A stretch of DNA of 64,000 nt, taken from NCBI RefSeq assembly GCF_947241705.1, contig NC_079257.1, positions 310,001 through 374,000 on the forward strand, given 5' to 3'. Source of the DNA: Saccharomyces mikatae IFO 1815 (Eukaryota; Ascomycota; Saccharomycetes; Saccharomycetales; Saccharomycetaceae). Positions 27,831 to 37,363 of the stretch are shown piece by piece. The notes under the pieces are model-generated. The model worked only from the letters and a program-made list of their open reading frames with translations, made no database searches and was not told where the DNA came from. The first letter of the stretch is position 1. The number at the start of each line of letters is the position of its first letter. Both the position numbers and the translations under genes were made by a program.

Positions 27831-28126
27831 AAGTTACGATGTTTCCTTATTCTGGGATTGCTTCTGTTAGTTATTCAATATAACTTAGAAAAATTTCGTT
27901 CTTTTTTTGCCCTTTGGAACAATTTAAAGATACTGAACAAAGCTGGTTAAAAGTTGTATCAGAGAGACAAAGAAATACTCTTGAGCAGAACGTTTCCAAC
28001 GTACATATCAGGAGAATAATTCTTGCAATATTTGCTGAGAGCATAAACAATAGTGAGAGAAAGAACAATAAGATTTTATACTTTTTGATAATCATATAGT
28101 AACATAACGATTTCAATGATTTATAT

Positions 28127-28210
28127 GGAGGGTTGGCCGAGTGGTCTAAGGCGGCAGACTTAAGATCTGTTGGACGGTTGTCCGCGCGAGTTCGAACCTC
28201 GCATCCTTCA
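28127..28210 (+). tRNA. tL(UAA)B1: tRNA-Leu (anticodon UAA)
   Basis: The 84-base sequence begins GGAGGGTTGGCCGAGTGG and has the long variable arm of a class II tRNA. The anticodon loop TTAAGAT gives UAA. GTTCGAACC forms the B box. No intron is present. The position between PRP6 and YBR056W matches S. cerevisiae tL(UAA)B1. A T run follows at 28212, the Pol III terminator. Unlike the other two tRNA genes here, no LTR is recognisable in the short upstream spacer. Confidence 0.97.
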
Positions 28211-28374
28211 TTATTTTTCTTTTTTCACTATGGTTCAAGAGTACAAAAACAGGATAATTAGGGGGATGAACTGGGATGCATAATATATTTTCTGAGCAAC
28301 TTTAAGAAGATCTGATATAAGAAAACATTGTGTCTTTTCGCATCACCAAGTAAAAGTTTTTAGGTGTGTACAAA

Positions 28375-29880
28375 ATGATTAGCTCACTAAGGAACAAATT
28401 TGAGCATTTCAAGGTTTCTGAAAAGGGAGGTAAAGAACTTTCTACCACATTACCAAAATTACCATCTGCAAAGGATCTCGATAAGTCCACTATCTACAAG
28501 TATCGTTATAATTATGGTGTAAACTTGGGAGCTTTGTTTGTACTCGAGCCATGGATCTTTTCTAAAGAAACGCTATGCACGATCGATGGCAAAGAATATG
28601 AATCTGAATACGATGCAATTTCTCAACAACTGAAGAAGCATTCTACTGAAGACGTTGCGAAAATGTTGAACGACCACTATAAGAAGTATATTGATAGAAT
28701 TGACTGGGAATGGCTGTCTAAAGACGCTCATGTCACAGCTCTACGTATTCCAATTGGATACTGGCACGTTGAAGATGGGAAGCATTTAGATTCGTTACCA
28801 TTTGCGTCCTTGAAAAGAGTTTATGAACTAGCTAAACCTTGGGAAAAACTTTCTGGGTTAATCAGCACGGCCAAGGAAATGAACATTGGTGTATTGATAG
28901 ATTTTCATGGCCTACCAGGAGGGGCTAATAGTGACTCTCATAGTGGCTTAAAGAATGACGAAGCTGAATTTTTCCACAAGGAAAAGTACATGACTAAAGT
29001 TTATAAAGAAATTTTACCTGCGGTTATCAAAACTATGACTTTAGATAATGAAAATATCATTGGAGTTCAAGTGGTTAATGAAGCGTACTTTGATAATAAC
29101 CCTAAGGGTCAAAAATTCTATTATTCAGAAGCCATTAATGCCATTGAAAATCTTCAACCTGGTCTACCGGTCGTAATATCTGATGGCTGGTGGCCCCAAC
29201 AGTGGGCAGATTGGGCGAAAGAAAAGAATTTCAGCAACACTGTGGTAATCGATTCACATGTATATCGTTGTTTTTCTGATTCTGACAAGTCTAAAGATGC
29301 CAATACAATTATCAAAGAGTTGCCGAGTACTGTAAATTTTCCTTATGACGATACCGACTATACCGTGGGCGAATTCTCTGGTGTTCTTGATGGACAAACA
29401 TGGGAAAAAACGTCTGGTGACAGAGCTGCTACTGTTCAAAAATATGTACAAACACAAGTGAACATATTTTCACATGTAGCCAGTTGGGGCTGGTTTTTCT
29501 GGACTTTACAATTCGAATATGGTGATGGAGGTGAATGGGGTTTAGCACCCATGATGCAAAATGGTAATTTACCGAAACGTCCTCATGGTAATGGTTTGCA
29601 AATCGACAAGAAGAAAATCGATTCAATAATTGAAGAACATAAGGCCTATTGGGACGGTAAAGGTAAAAATTTTGAACACTGGAGATTTGAAGATGGTATA
29701 AATACAGCTGTTGATGATATAATCGCCTTTAGAAAATTTGATAATTCGTTGATAGGTAGATGGCATTCTTGGAAAGCGCAAAGAAGAGCAGAGTACATTT
29801 CTGTCAAAAAAGACAGCGAATTCATGTGGGAATGGGACCAAGGGTACCAGCGTGGGTTGGACGAGTTCAATAAATACTAA
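28375..29880 (+). CDS. YBR056W: YBR056W, GH5-type exo-beta-1,3-glucanase-like protein
   Basis: This 501-residue protein matches YBR056W, an uncharacterised glycoside hydrolase family 5 member related to Exg1 and Spr1. The fold landmarks are TALRIPIGYWHVEDGKHL, IDFHGLPGGANSDSHSG, QVVNEAYFD (general acid Glu after Asn) and YTVGEFSG (likely nucleophile Glu), followed by WGWFFWTLQFEYG. There is no N-terminal signal peptide (MISSLRNKFEHFKVSEKGG), so unlike Exg1 it is probably cytosolic and its substrate is unclear. The ATG at 28375 is preceded by AAA and gives the known length. Confidence 0.93.
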   Translation: MISSLRNKFEHFKVSEKGGKELSTTLPKLPSAKDLDKSTIYKYRYNYGVNLGALFVLEPWIFSKETLCTIDGKEYESEYDAISQQLKKHSTEDVAKMLNDHYKKYIDRIDWEWLSKDAHVTALRIPIGYWHVEDGKHLDSLPFASLKRVYELAKPWEKLSGLISTAKEMNIGVLIDFHGLPGGANSDSHSGLKNDEAEFFHKEKYMTKVYKEILPAVIKTMTLDNENIIGVQVVNEAYFDNNPKGQKFYYSEAINAIENLQPGLPVVISDGWWPQQWADWAKEKNFSNTVVIDSHVYRCFSDSDKSKDANTIIKELPSTVNFPYDDTDYTVGEFSGVLDGQTWEKTSGDRAATVQKYVQTQVNIFSHVASWGWFFWTLQFEYGDGGEWGLAPMMQNGNLPKRPHGNGLQIDKKKIDSIIEEHKAYWDGKGKNFEHWRFEDGINTAVDDIIAFRKFDNSLIGRWHSWKAQRRAEYISVKKDSEFMWEWDQGYQRGLDEFNKY

Positions 29881-30110
29881 AAATTATAAGAGTGAATGTA
29901 TTTCAGCTACTGGTTCTAGAATTTTAATATGGTGCCTAAAATATGAAAATGTCAAAGAATAATTTTCTGTGAGTGACTGCTTCTTGGTTAGAGTAGAGTG
30001 TTTTATGATTATTTACTGTTAATTAAAATGAGAATTTCATTTATCTTTAATATAGGGATATCGTAAAAGTGTCAATAAATGATTCTCAAGATGAACTACA
30101 ACGATAGTTA

Positions 30111-30304
30111 TTATTGGAATGAAAAATTAACCATCCTCTATCACCCAGTTGTCATACTATTAGTATATTATCATATACGGTGTTGAAAGATGACATAAAG
30201 ATTGAGAAATAGTCATCGAAGTTAATGGAATCTCAACAACAAGGATTAATAATGTAATAGGATAATGAATGGCAACGTACAAAACAAGAGAATAAATATA
30301 TATA
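30111..30304 (+). mobile_element. Partial delta LTR
   Basis: A plus-strand delta-like sequence contains TATTATCATATACGGTGTTG and ATAATGTAATAGGATAATGA. The start is degenerate and the body is more diverged than in the delta at 6959, so it is an older fossil. It ends where a minus-strand delta begins at 30305. Confidence 0.7.
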
Positions 30305-30553
30305 TGAGATAATAGTGGAGTTTGATGTAATTGTTGGGATTCCATTTTTTATAAGGCAATAATATTAGGTATGTAGATATACTAGAAGTTCTCCTCCCGG
30401 ATTTAGGAATCCATAAAAGGGAATCTGCAATTCTACACAATCCTATAAACATTACTATCATCGTTTTATATGTTGTTATTCATATATCCTATTACATTAT
30501 CAATCCTTGCGTTTCAGCTTCCACTAATTTAGATGACTATTTCTCATCATTTG
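30305..30553 (-). mobile_element. Partial delta LTR, minus strand
   Basis: Starting at TGAGATAATAG (the reverse of a delta 3' end), this copy runs through AATTGTTGGGATTCC and TAAAAGGGAATCTGC to CATCATTTG at 30553. There the next delta begins. About 85 bases of the LTR start are missing. Confidence 0.75.
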
Positions 30554-30886
30554 TGAGAGATTGGCGAATTTTGAGATGATTGTTGGGATTCCATTGTTGA
30601 TAAAGGCAATAATATTAGGTATGTAGATATACTAGAAGTTCTCCTCGAGGATATAGGAATCCAATAAATGGAACTCGTAATTCTACATAATTCTGTATAT
30701 GCTTTTATTGTCATTTTATATGTTGTTATTCATTAATCCTATTACATTATCAATCCTTGCGTTTCAGCTTCCACTAATTTAGATGACTATATCTCATCAT
30801 TTGCGTCATCTTCTAACACCGTATATGATAATATACTAGTAGTATGACTACTAATTAGTAGATGATAGTTGATTTATATTACAACA
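30554..30886 (-). mobile_element. Full-length delta LTR, minus strand
   Basis: The 333-base copy runs from TGAGAGATTGGCG to ATTACAACA, with TG...CA-type ends in reverse. It is nearly identical to its neighbour at 30305-30553 over the part around GCTTCCACTAATTTAGATGA. No matching 5-base flanks are seen, which fits LTR-LTR recombination or insertion into another delta. Confidence 0.8.
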
Positions 30887-30963
30887 ATATATTACTGTGT
30901 AGAACTATCGATTTCCTTTGGTGGATTCATATATCCTCGAAAAGATCTTCTAGTATGCTCTAT
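30887..30963 (+). mobile_element. Degenerate delta LTR fragment
   Basis: About 77 bases resemble the middle of a plus-strand delta: TGTGTAGAACTATCGATT, then GGATTCATATATCCTCGA and CTTCTAGTATGCTC. It is clearly more diverged than the other delta copies and is the oldest delta in this stack. Confidence 0.5.
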
Positions 30964-31297
30964 GTTGGAATAAGTGATTACTACTGTACATTTATTAGTA
31001 TAAATTGGCGTAGTTGACGACGAACATTCTTATAATGATACCAATTTAATTGGAGTAGACAAATTCTAATAATAGAATTTACTGCAGTGATGAGATAAAG
31101 ATCTATTAATTGTTCAGAACTTAGTATATAAGAAGATGAGTTATCACTAAAATCTTATCATCAATGCATAGAATTATGTCTGAACCGCTGGGTTTAATTT
31201 AACCAATCAGCGTGTATTTTATATACCTCTCTTATAACTTAAGAAATAATGACTTATTCTTAGTTATTACAACTTACTAAACAACTAATTATCAACC
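30964..31297 (+). mobile_element. Solo LTR of the unassigned Ty family
   Basis: The sequence starts TGTTGGAATAAGTGATTAC and ends near ACTAATTATCAAC, about 334 bases. It matches the family of the LTR at 6855-7503 in reverse: shared blocks include AGTGATTACTACT, AATTATGTCTGAACC, GGGTTTAAT and TTACTAAACAACTAATTATC. It ends about 90 bases upstream of tRNA-Gln, a typical Ty target. No internal region is present. Confidence 0.75.
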
Positions 31298-31388
31298 CAT
31301 ACTTATACGTTTAAGCGGTTGATTATGTACTGCATCCTATTTCCCTCATCATATTCCAATATAAGGAAGCGTTACGCATCAGAAAATA

Positions 31389-31460
31389 GGTTTTATAGTG
31401 TAGTGGTTATCACTTTCGGTTTTGATCCGAACAACCCCGGTTCGAGTCCGGGTAAGACCT
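31389..31460 (+). tRNA. tQ(UUG)B: tRNA-Gln (anticodon UUG)
   Basis: The 72-base sequence GGTTTTATAGTGTAGTGG... has the anticodon stem TTCGG/CCGAA around the loop TTTTGAT, so the anticodon is UUG. The T arm holds GGTTCGAGTCC. The acceptor pairs GGTTTTA with TAAGACC through a G-T pair. No intron is present. The LTR stack lies immediately upstream. Confidence 0.96.
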
Positions 31461-31863
31461 TTGTTTTGTATTTTTTTCTTTTCATTGAACCATGCATGAA
31501 TTTATCGGAGGCTTCATGAATGGGATCTTGCACATTTGAGGCTGAGCCGTGCTACTGGTAATGGAGAATGGATTAAGCCACCAGGACACTTTGACAGATA
31601 CATCTACGGGAAATTTCTTGGCGTTTTTGTCACCTCTATGATCCGTTATAATACCGCAACGCCGAGTAATGCTTATTTTTAGGATAATGCCGTTTCAGCC
31701 TCGAATAGCACTTTTCCACCAGGCATTGATTATGTATAAAAATACACGTAAAACAATACCTTCAGTGAGTTAAAGCACTGACTTCATTTAGTTTTTTACA
31801 TAGTGAAAAATTGAAAAAAAGAACTATCGTTCTCGGTATTAAAACAAAGTACACGACTTTCTA
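31461..31863. other. Intergenic tRNA-Gln to MNC1
   Basis: About 400 bases that must contain the MNC1 promoter. A TATAAAAAT motif near 31735 could be its TATA box. Nothing else is supported. Confidence 0.45.
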
Positions 31864-32067
31864 ATGAGGCACCAATATTATCAGGCACAACCAATGTATT
31901 ATCAACCACAACCGCAACCTATATACATACAACAAGCGCCGCCACCTCCAAGAAATGATTGCTGTTGTTGTTGTTGTAACTGTGGTGACTGCTGTTCAGC
32001 CATTGCAAATGTTTTGTGTTGTCTTTGTTTAATCGATTTATGCTGTGCCTGTACCGCCGGTATGTGA
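31864..32067 (+). CDS. MNC1: MNC1, CYSTM-family cysteine-rich membrane protein
   Basis: This 67-residue protein matches YBR056W-A. The N-terminal half is Gln/Pro/Tyr-rich (YYQPQPQPIYIQQ). The C-terminal half is a cysteine-rich transmembrane module: six consecutive Cys, then NCGDCC, then a hydrophobic stretch with LCCLCLIDLCCAC. CYSTM proteins are palmitoylated tail-anchored plasma-membrane proteins linked to stress and metal tolerance. The related YDR034W-B sits at the matching place on the sister segment. The gene symbol is from memory; the family call is firm. Confidence 0.88.
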   Translation: MRHQYYQAQPMYYQPQPQPIYIQQAPPPPRNDCCCCCCNCGDCCSAIANVLCCLCLIDLCCACTAGM

Positions 32068-32745
32068 GCTATGTTAATGCACCTTGCTTATTTATGCTCT
32101 CTGTCAAGAAATAGTTTTTCAATATTTTTTCAGTGGTAGATACAAAAATAAATTAGCACAAGGCTTTTGATTGTAAATTTGTGAGGCGTTCAGCGAAGAA
32201 CGAATATTCTGCCTTTAAAACAGCACTAGAATTTAATTGTATCATTTAGATTGAGCGCTAATAAGTGTTTTTAAATAGTATACAATAAAAGAACCTACTA
32301 AAACTCTTTTTTTTAGATTCCCACGTTTTAAAGATACGCAGCTGTGAATGAAACTAGCAAAATATATATGTCCGGAACAAGTCGAGTCACTTTAGTCTTG
32401 CATTGATGCTTACAGAAATCCCAATAATTGTGAAGAGAAAACTAACTTTCAGAAGTACTTCATTAATCGGTTTTCAACCTAAAAACGAAGTTACATGCCA
32501 CGAGAGAACAAACAGAAAAATAAATAAATAAGCAAATAACCGCTCAAGTTGTCCCTTGAAATAAAGAGCTACAATTGAACTATCGAATAAAACCTACACT
32601 AAAGCTAAAAGCATTTAGTAAATCCTTAGTGGGCTATAATTCTAGACTTTTTTTCAAGAGAACTTTTCCTGAAATACATATATCTATATATGTGCATACT
32701 ATTAGCTACATTTCCTCCTTCCATACTGAGAAAATTTTTCTCTTT
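32068..32745. other. Convergent 3' region of MNC1 and MUM2
   Basis: About 680 AT-rich bases between convergent genes. No RNA gene or coding region stands out, although a space this long could hide an unannotated RNA. Confidence 0.45.
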
Positions 32746-33843
32746 TTAATTAGCAACATTTTCTTTTGAAGATTCCTTCAAAGCCAAGTGAGCCTCCAAA
32801 GAGGCAATTTTTTCTCTTAATTCTATATTCTCTTTCTTAGCCAGCTGCAGTTCAATTTGAGTTTCTTTTGATCTTCCATATGCTAACATCTTGGCCATTT
32901 CTTTGTTTTCACTGGTTAGGTTCTCTAACCTTACCACCATTTTATGAGCAATCGATTCTGCATCATACCTACCGTACTTGGTCACTGAATTTGTTGGATT
33001 TAAAGCTAGTGCAGTTAGTATACTTTCCAAATTTTCCTTCGTTTCTGCTAACTCCTTTTCCTTTACACGCAGTGAAGATGATAACTTTCTAAATATAACT
33101 TCCAATGAAGCTGGCAATTCAAAAGTTTGAGGTATATGGGAGTGCTCCTTCGCGTACTTATATTCATTTTGCTTATAGCTTAAGCCTTCATTGAATACTT
33201 TCTTTAACCTCTGGATTTCATTCTCTAATGATTCAATTTGACTCTCCTTTATCTGTAGTTCAACCTCTAATGCTTCTGTTCTGTTATCTTTATTCGAATT
33301 TAATTCACTGCTATTGATATTATTCATTGAGAGCGCTGTCACATGATTAAAAGGAACAAAGGAATTCTTAAATGCCACACCATTAATTGAAGTTTTAGTA
33401 GTCATGTTAGACATCGAAGACATTGAGTCATTAGGATTTCCATTAGTATCTTTGTTGTTTGTCATATTATTCATTGGATCCAGCCAATAATCATTAGCAG
33501 TTGCCCCATTCATGATATTATTATTGAGAGAGTTCCTCAAAGGTGCTTGGGGTACATTCTGGTAATTATAGGTATTCATTGGTGCAGACATGTTGAAGCT
33601 TGCCGCATTGTTCAAGCTATGTTGACCTGTTAATGGACTAGCCGATGAACCCTGAGGAATCATGGTATTATTCAATTTATTTGTCTGCGATAAAGGGTTC
33701 ATTAATCCTGATCTGGCATCATTTCTTTCAGTAGCTTCGTATAAGGCTTGCTGTTGTGACTGTTGTTGTGGATGAAACCCCAAATTGTTAAAGGACGTTT
33801 CCAACGAATGTTGGGGATCATAATCATAAGCCATATAATTCAT
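32746..33843 (-). CDS. MUM2: MUM2, subunit of the mRNA m6A methyltransferase complex
   Basis: This 365-residue protein matches Mum2 (YBR057C), the WTAP homologue that joins Ime4 and Slz1 in the MIS complex to methylate mRNA during meiosis. The N-terminal half (to about residue 180) is Asn/Gln/Met-rich and disordered. The C-terminal half is predicted coiled coil, with heptads around residues 188-225 ([20 protein letters not shown]), 260-285 and 310-360. The length is within one residue of S. cerevisiae. The ATG at 33843 starts [15 protein letters not shown]; a second in-frame ATG lies three codons on. Confidence 0.94.
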   Translation of the reverse strand: MNYMAYDYDPQHSLETSFNNLGFHPQQQSQQQALYEATERNDARSGLMNPLSQTNKLNNTMIPQGSSASPLTGQHSLNNAASFNMSAPMNTYNYQNVPQAPLRNSLNNNIMNGATANDYWLDPMNNMTNNKDTNGNPNDSMSSMSNMTTKTSINGVAFKNSFVPFNHVTALSMNNINSSELNSNKDNRTEALEVELQIKESQIESLENEIQRLKKVFNEGLSYKQNEYKYAKEHSHIPQTFELPASLEVIFRKLSSSLRVKEKELAETKENLESILTALALNPTNSVTKYGRYDAESIAHKMVVRLENLTSENKEMAKMLAYGRSKETQIELQLAKKENIELREKIASLEAHLALKESSKENVAN

Positions 33844-34183
33844 TTTTTACAATAATATTCCAAACAGGCCGTGTATGCTAAAAGAATGAGGTCAATCCAA
33901 AATTATAAAGTACCAAGCCAGCTGATTCTCTCACTATTAAGTTTGACTATCGTTACTCTTTTTTCTCATTGTTTAATCAAACGATGTCTCTCTTCTAGTC
34001 TCTCATATGGTTTTTTTAGCGGCGAACGTCACAGAAAAAAAAGAAAGAAAAAAACACTGATTAATAGCTAGTGGAATTATGTTCGATATTGAAGTACATA
34101 GGAAATCTGAACTCAATGAAGATATTACACGCACATACTGTATATATCGATATATAAATATGAATGTACAAATAATCATTTCT
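33844..34183. other. MUM2 promoter / UBP14 3' end
   Basis: A 340-base spacer with the MUM2 5' region and the UBP14 3' region. I see no confident URS1 or MSE element, although MUM2 acts in meiosis. Confidence 0.45.
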
Positions 34184-36532
34184 TTAGCACCTTGTATAGA
34201 AGTAAATATAGCCATTTATTTTTATATCTTCAATGCTTTCGGCAACAACCAGTTTCTCATCGTTATAAAGAACCCATTTCCACTCATCAGCTACTAGTTT
34301 ACGAATAAACACAACATAATGTCCCGAATGAACAGAATTCCCTTTATGACAAACAACAGCAGTCAAAACGTATGGTTTAGCAGTCGAATATCCATAATCC
34401 TTTTGTCGTTGTTGCTGTTGTTCAGTTGGCACTTCGGGTTCAGACAACTTTCCGTCATCATCCATATTATTAAAGACCCACTCGACGCTACGGCTGACAT
34501 CGCCATTGTTGATTATTAAAGCTTTACGGCATAGGTTAGGATTCAATCCCATAGATTGCATCGAAGCCAATGAAGCTTCATCAACATCTCTCTCAACTTT
34601 CTTGAGGTCAGTAGGAGGGGGAACGAATGCCTCATTTAAATCGGGGTCATCCATATGTTGAAATAACCAATTCATGGCGCTCTCAGCATCTTGATTTCCA
34701 GTATTAAATAGGGCGCGTACACTAGCATTTTGAGTGAACCCCATTTCAAGCAACTGAGAAATACTACATTGATTTGGGGTGAAATTTGTATGGTCTTCGT
34801 CCTCTTCAGGTAGTAGTTCCTCTATTTGTGGATTAAATCCTTGTGATAAAAAAGATGAAACATCAAGCACATCATCCCTGTCACTTAAACCTGGCAACAA
34901 AAGTTCATTACTAGTCTTAACAGGAATCCAATTCTGCAATTTAATCCTTATCGGGTTCAAAACAAGTGTTTGTGGAAAAGATTTAAAACAAGGCCTCTTA
35001 TTCGCTGTAACTTTTTCCTTACAATTGGCGCATTTGAACTCAATCGTCTGACCTTCAAAATATGCTTTGATTCTTTCTAACAAATCCTGAGTTTCGCTAT
35101 TCTCTTCCAAGGGGATCTGTATAGCCTCTGCTGGTTCGTAAGAATACTTAACCTTTCCACATTTATTGCATTGCAATCTATCTTCCATGATAAACCTAAC
35201 CAAGTCGTTGACGTTTGAAGCGCCAGACGAACCAATCGAAAAAAACTTCCTATCTAACAAATCTAAGAGGAAGGTTAAAAATTCCATTGCGTCCTGTTGT
35301 CTGTTGGAACTGAATTCCTCATGATTTTGACCGATACATTTTTTGAATGTAGTAGGCTTGATACCGTTTGGATAAAATTCTGGTTCACATCTCATGGCAT
35401 TGAACAGTTTAATCCATTGACACTTCAAATTATTTCCAGGATATACAACATCCAATGGGAATTCACTGCCTAAGAAATCCAAGGACCAATTTGGTATACC
35501 TCCATTCAACAAGCTTTGCATAACTGAATTTAAGTAACACGAATTGCCCAAATTGATCAAGCCACACCCATAATCTTTACTTGGGGATAATTTTTCAAAT
35601 TCTTTACCACTGGAATCGACCATTCTAAATTGCCAGTTCTCGTTCTGTTCCACTTGTAATTGAATTAGAGTTTTTTCATTCGCAATCTTTTCTTGTACAT
35701 TAATTCCGTATATTAATAATGCATTTCCCAAGTTAATGTTATTTGGAAATCTAGTCTCATCGTCACAAGCATAGCAGTACAAATCATAAGTTGAAGAGCT
35801 TAATGAACCTAATTTAATAGCTAGAGGGTGATTGTTATTATTCTGATAATGATCCAAAGCATGTGAGTGACCATCAATCCCAACTTGTTCTCTACCACAT
35901 CCGATGTTGCCACAATGTAGACATAGCCAAAGGTTTTGCACTAGGTCGCACGAAGAGCATTGGTTCAAATCCACTGCATTTTCAGGCTTATTGGGAACCT
36001 GAAAATTTTCTGTATGAGGACAGGTACTGATTTCTAATTCCCACGAGTTCTTTTTATCCTCGAAGTCTTGCGATTTCGCCTTTATTATTTTCTCAATCTT
36101 CTCTAAAATTCTAGAAGGAATGTTAATTTCTGTGGACTCTAAAAATACAGTTCTAGGAACATTTTCACCATTAAATCTTTCCAAACTCCAAATGGTGTTG
36201 TGTGTCTCATCCTCTGGCTTCTCAATTACTTGAAGTTTTATTTTTTTGCTGTTATTACTCTCTTCTGCATTTTCTTGCTTGGGTTTTTCCACTTTGGCAA
36301 TATTTAAATAAGTGGAATGCATAGAATCGCAAGAGTGTTTTGTGACTTGAGTGTGTAGCGGGAGGTGTCTATTGCAAGTAGCTTGGAAGCAGTCCAAACA
36401 TATATTCAAAGAGTGCTTAGGCGATGCGCCGAGAGCCAATGGTTCATTAAAAGGGGACTCAAAACAGTAAATACACTCATCTTTTGAAACAACTGCAGGA
36501 ACAGTTATACTTTCTAGAATTTCTTCTGTCAT
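34184..36532 (-). CDS. UBP14: UBP14, deubiquitinase of free ubiquitin chains
   Basis: This 782-residue protein matches Ubp14 (YBR058C), the yeast USP5/isopeptidase T that dismantles unanchored ubiquitin chains. A zinc-finger UBP domain with Cys and His ligands lies near residues 170-260 (CSSCDLVQNLWLCLHCGNIGCGR in part). The catalytic Cys box is GLINLGNSCYLNSVMQSLL (Cys near residue 332). The His box SGHYVVFIRK lies near 740. Two UBA domains with the MGF/MGL loop (LLEMGFTQNASV, MQSMGLNPNLC) are embedded in the catalytic domain, as in USP5. All catalytic elements look intact. Confidence 0.96.
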   Translation of the reverse strand: MTEEILESITVPAVVSKDECIYCFESPFNEPLALGASPKHSLNICLDCFQATCNRHLPLHTQVTKHSCDSMHSTYLNIAKVEKPKQENAEESNNSKKIKLQVIEKPEDETHNTIWSLERFNGENVPRTVFLESTEINIPSRILEKIEKIIKAKSQDFEDKKNSWELEISTCPHTENFQVPNKPENAVDLNQCSSCDLVQNLWLCLHCGNIGCGREQVGIDGHSHALDHYQNNNNHPLAIKLGSLSSSTYDLYCYACDDETRFPNNINLGNALLIYGINVQEKIANEKTLIQLQVEQNENWQFRMVDSSGKEFEKLSPSKDYGCGLINLGNSCYLNSVMQSLLNGGIPNWSLDFLGSEFPLDVVYPGNNLKCQWIKLFNAMRCEPEFYPNGIKPTTFKKCIGQNHEEFSSNRQQDAMEFLTFLLDLLDRKFFSIGSSGASNVNDLVRFIMEDRLQCNKCGKVKYSYEPAEAIQIPLEENSETQDLLERIKAYFEGQTIEFKCANCKEKVTANKRPCFKSFPQTLVLNPIRIKLQNWIPVKTSNELLLPGLSDRDDVLDVSSFLSQGFNPQIEELLPEEDEDHTNFTPNQCSISQLLEMGFTQNASVRALFNTGNQDAESAMNWLFQHMDDPDLNEAFVPPPTDLKKVERDVDEASLASMQSMGLNPNLCRKALIINNGDVSRSVEWVFNNMDDDGKLSEPEVPTEQQQQRQKDYGYSTAKPYVLTAVVCHKGNSVHSGHYVVFIRKLVADEWKWVLYNDEKLVVAESIEDIKINGYIYFYTRC

Positions 36533-36833
36533 ATCTGAAAGCGAATATCCTTATAGGCTCTCTTTTTTAAATGAGGTCAAGTGTTCTTACTTGTCTATTG
36601 TAGTACACTTTTCATTATGATTTCATCAAGTGATAAATTCGACCTCATTCCAAACGATGTCATTTTTCAAAATCACACTACCTGTTGTAAGTTATATCCT
36701 ATAGCCGCAAACAACTATTATTTTATGTCTTATGTATATGTATGTACTCTATCTTCCATGAATTTCTCCTTCATTTTCCCGTCCCCTTGCCTTCTTTATA
36801 CTATCATCAATTAATAAGGATATAAGTAGCCAT
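36533..36833. other. UBP14 promoter / TSC3 3' end
   Basis: A spacer of 301 bases. No motif is strong enough to name and no gene is supported. Confidence 0.45.
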
Positions 36834-37076
36834 TTAAAGGAAGCAATATTTGATTATACCGAAGAAACTCAAACTAAAAATTGTGAGGAAAAAAACATGG
36901 AGAAAAAATGAGTCGAAAGACGCCATCAAATAAAAGGGTAAATGAATATAATAAGTCCAATAAAGTTTTTCAATCAACTCTTCAATGGCATTTAGTATCC
37001 CTCCTGATTTCCCGTCACGTCTTTTAGCTTCCTTGATGGTGGGTATGTACACCATTGAGTTTTTGTGTAGTGTCAT
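36834..37076 (-). CDS. TSC3: TSC3, small activator of serine palmitoyltransferase
   Basis: This 80-residue protein matches Tsc3 (YBR058C-A), which binds the Lcb1/Lcb2 complex in the ER and raises serine palmitoyltransferase activity, the first step of sphingolipid synthesis. The hydrophilic N-terminus (to about residue 35) is followed by an amphipathic YWTYYIHLPFYLMASFDS and a single hydrophobic helix to the C-terminus. The C-terminal half is almost unchanged from the protein I remember, while the N-terminus varies. It lies between UBP14 and AKL1 on the same strand, as in S. cerevisiae. Confidence 0.94.
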   Translation of the reverse strand: MTLHKNSMVYIPTIKEAKRRDGKSGGILNAIEELIEKLYWTYYIHLPFYLMASFDSFFLHVFFLTIFSLSFFGIIKYCFL

Positions 37077-37363
37077 GGTTTCTTCTTATGATGCCTTCCA
37101 CCTGTGTTCTTTGCGGGACCCTTTAGTGCTCCTAATATTGTATTATCTCTTTTGATTATGAGCACCATCACTCTTCATTTAAGCGCTTTTCATTAAGCGA
37201 ATCAGAAGCATATATCGTTTATCACGATATGATTAGCACAATTAGAATGAGATTAATTATTGTTCTATCAATTATGTTTTCGAGGAAGATACAGGGATTG
37301 TATACGCCTCTATATGTAACAAAATTGTACTTATATGGGTTTATATGTACCGTATCTATTGGA

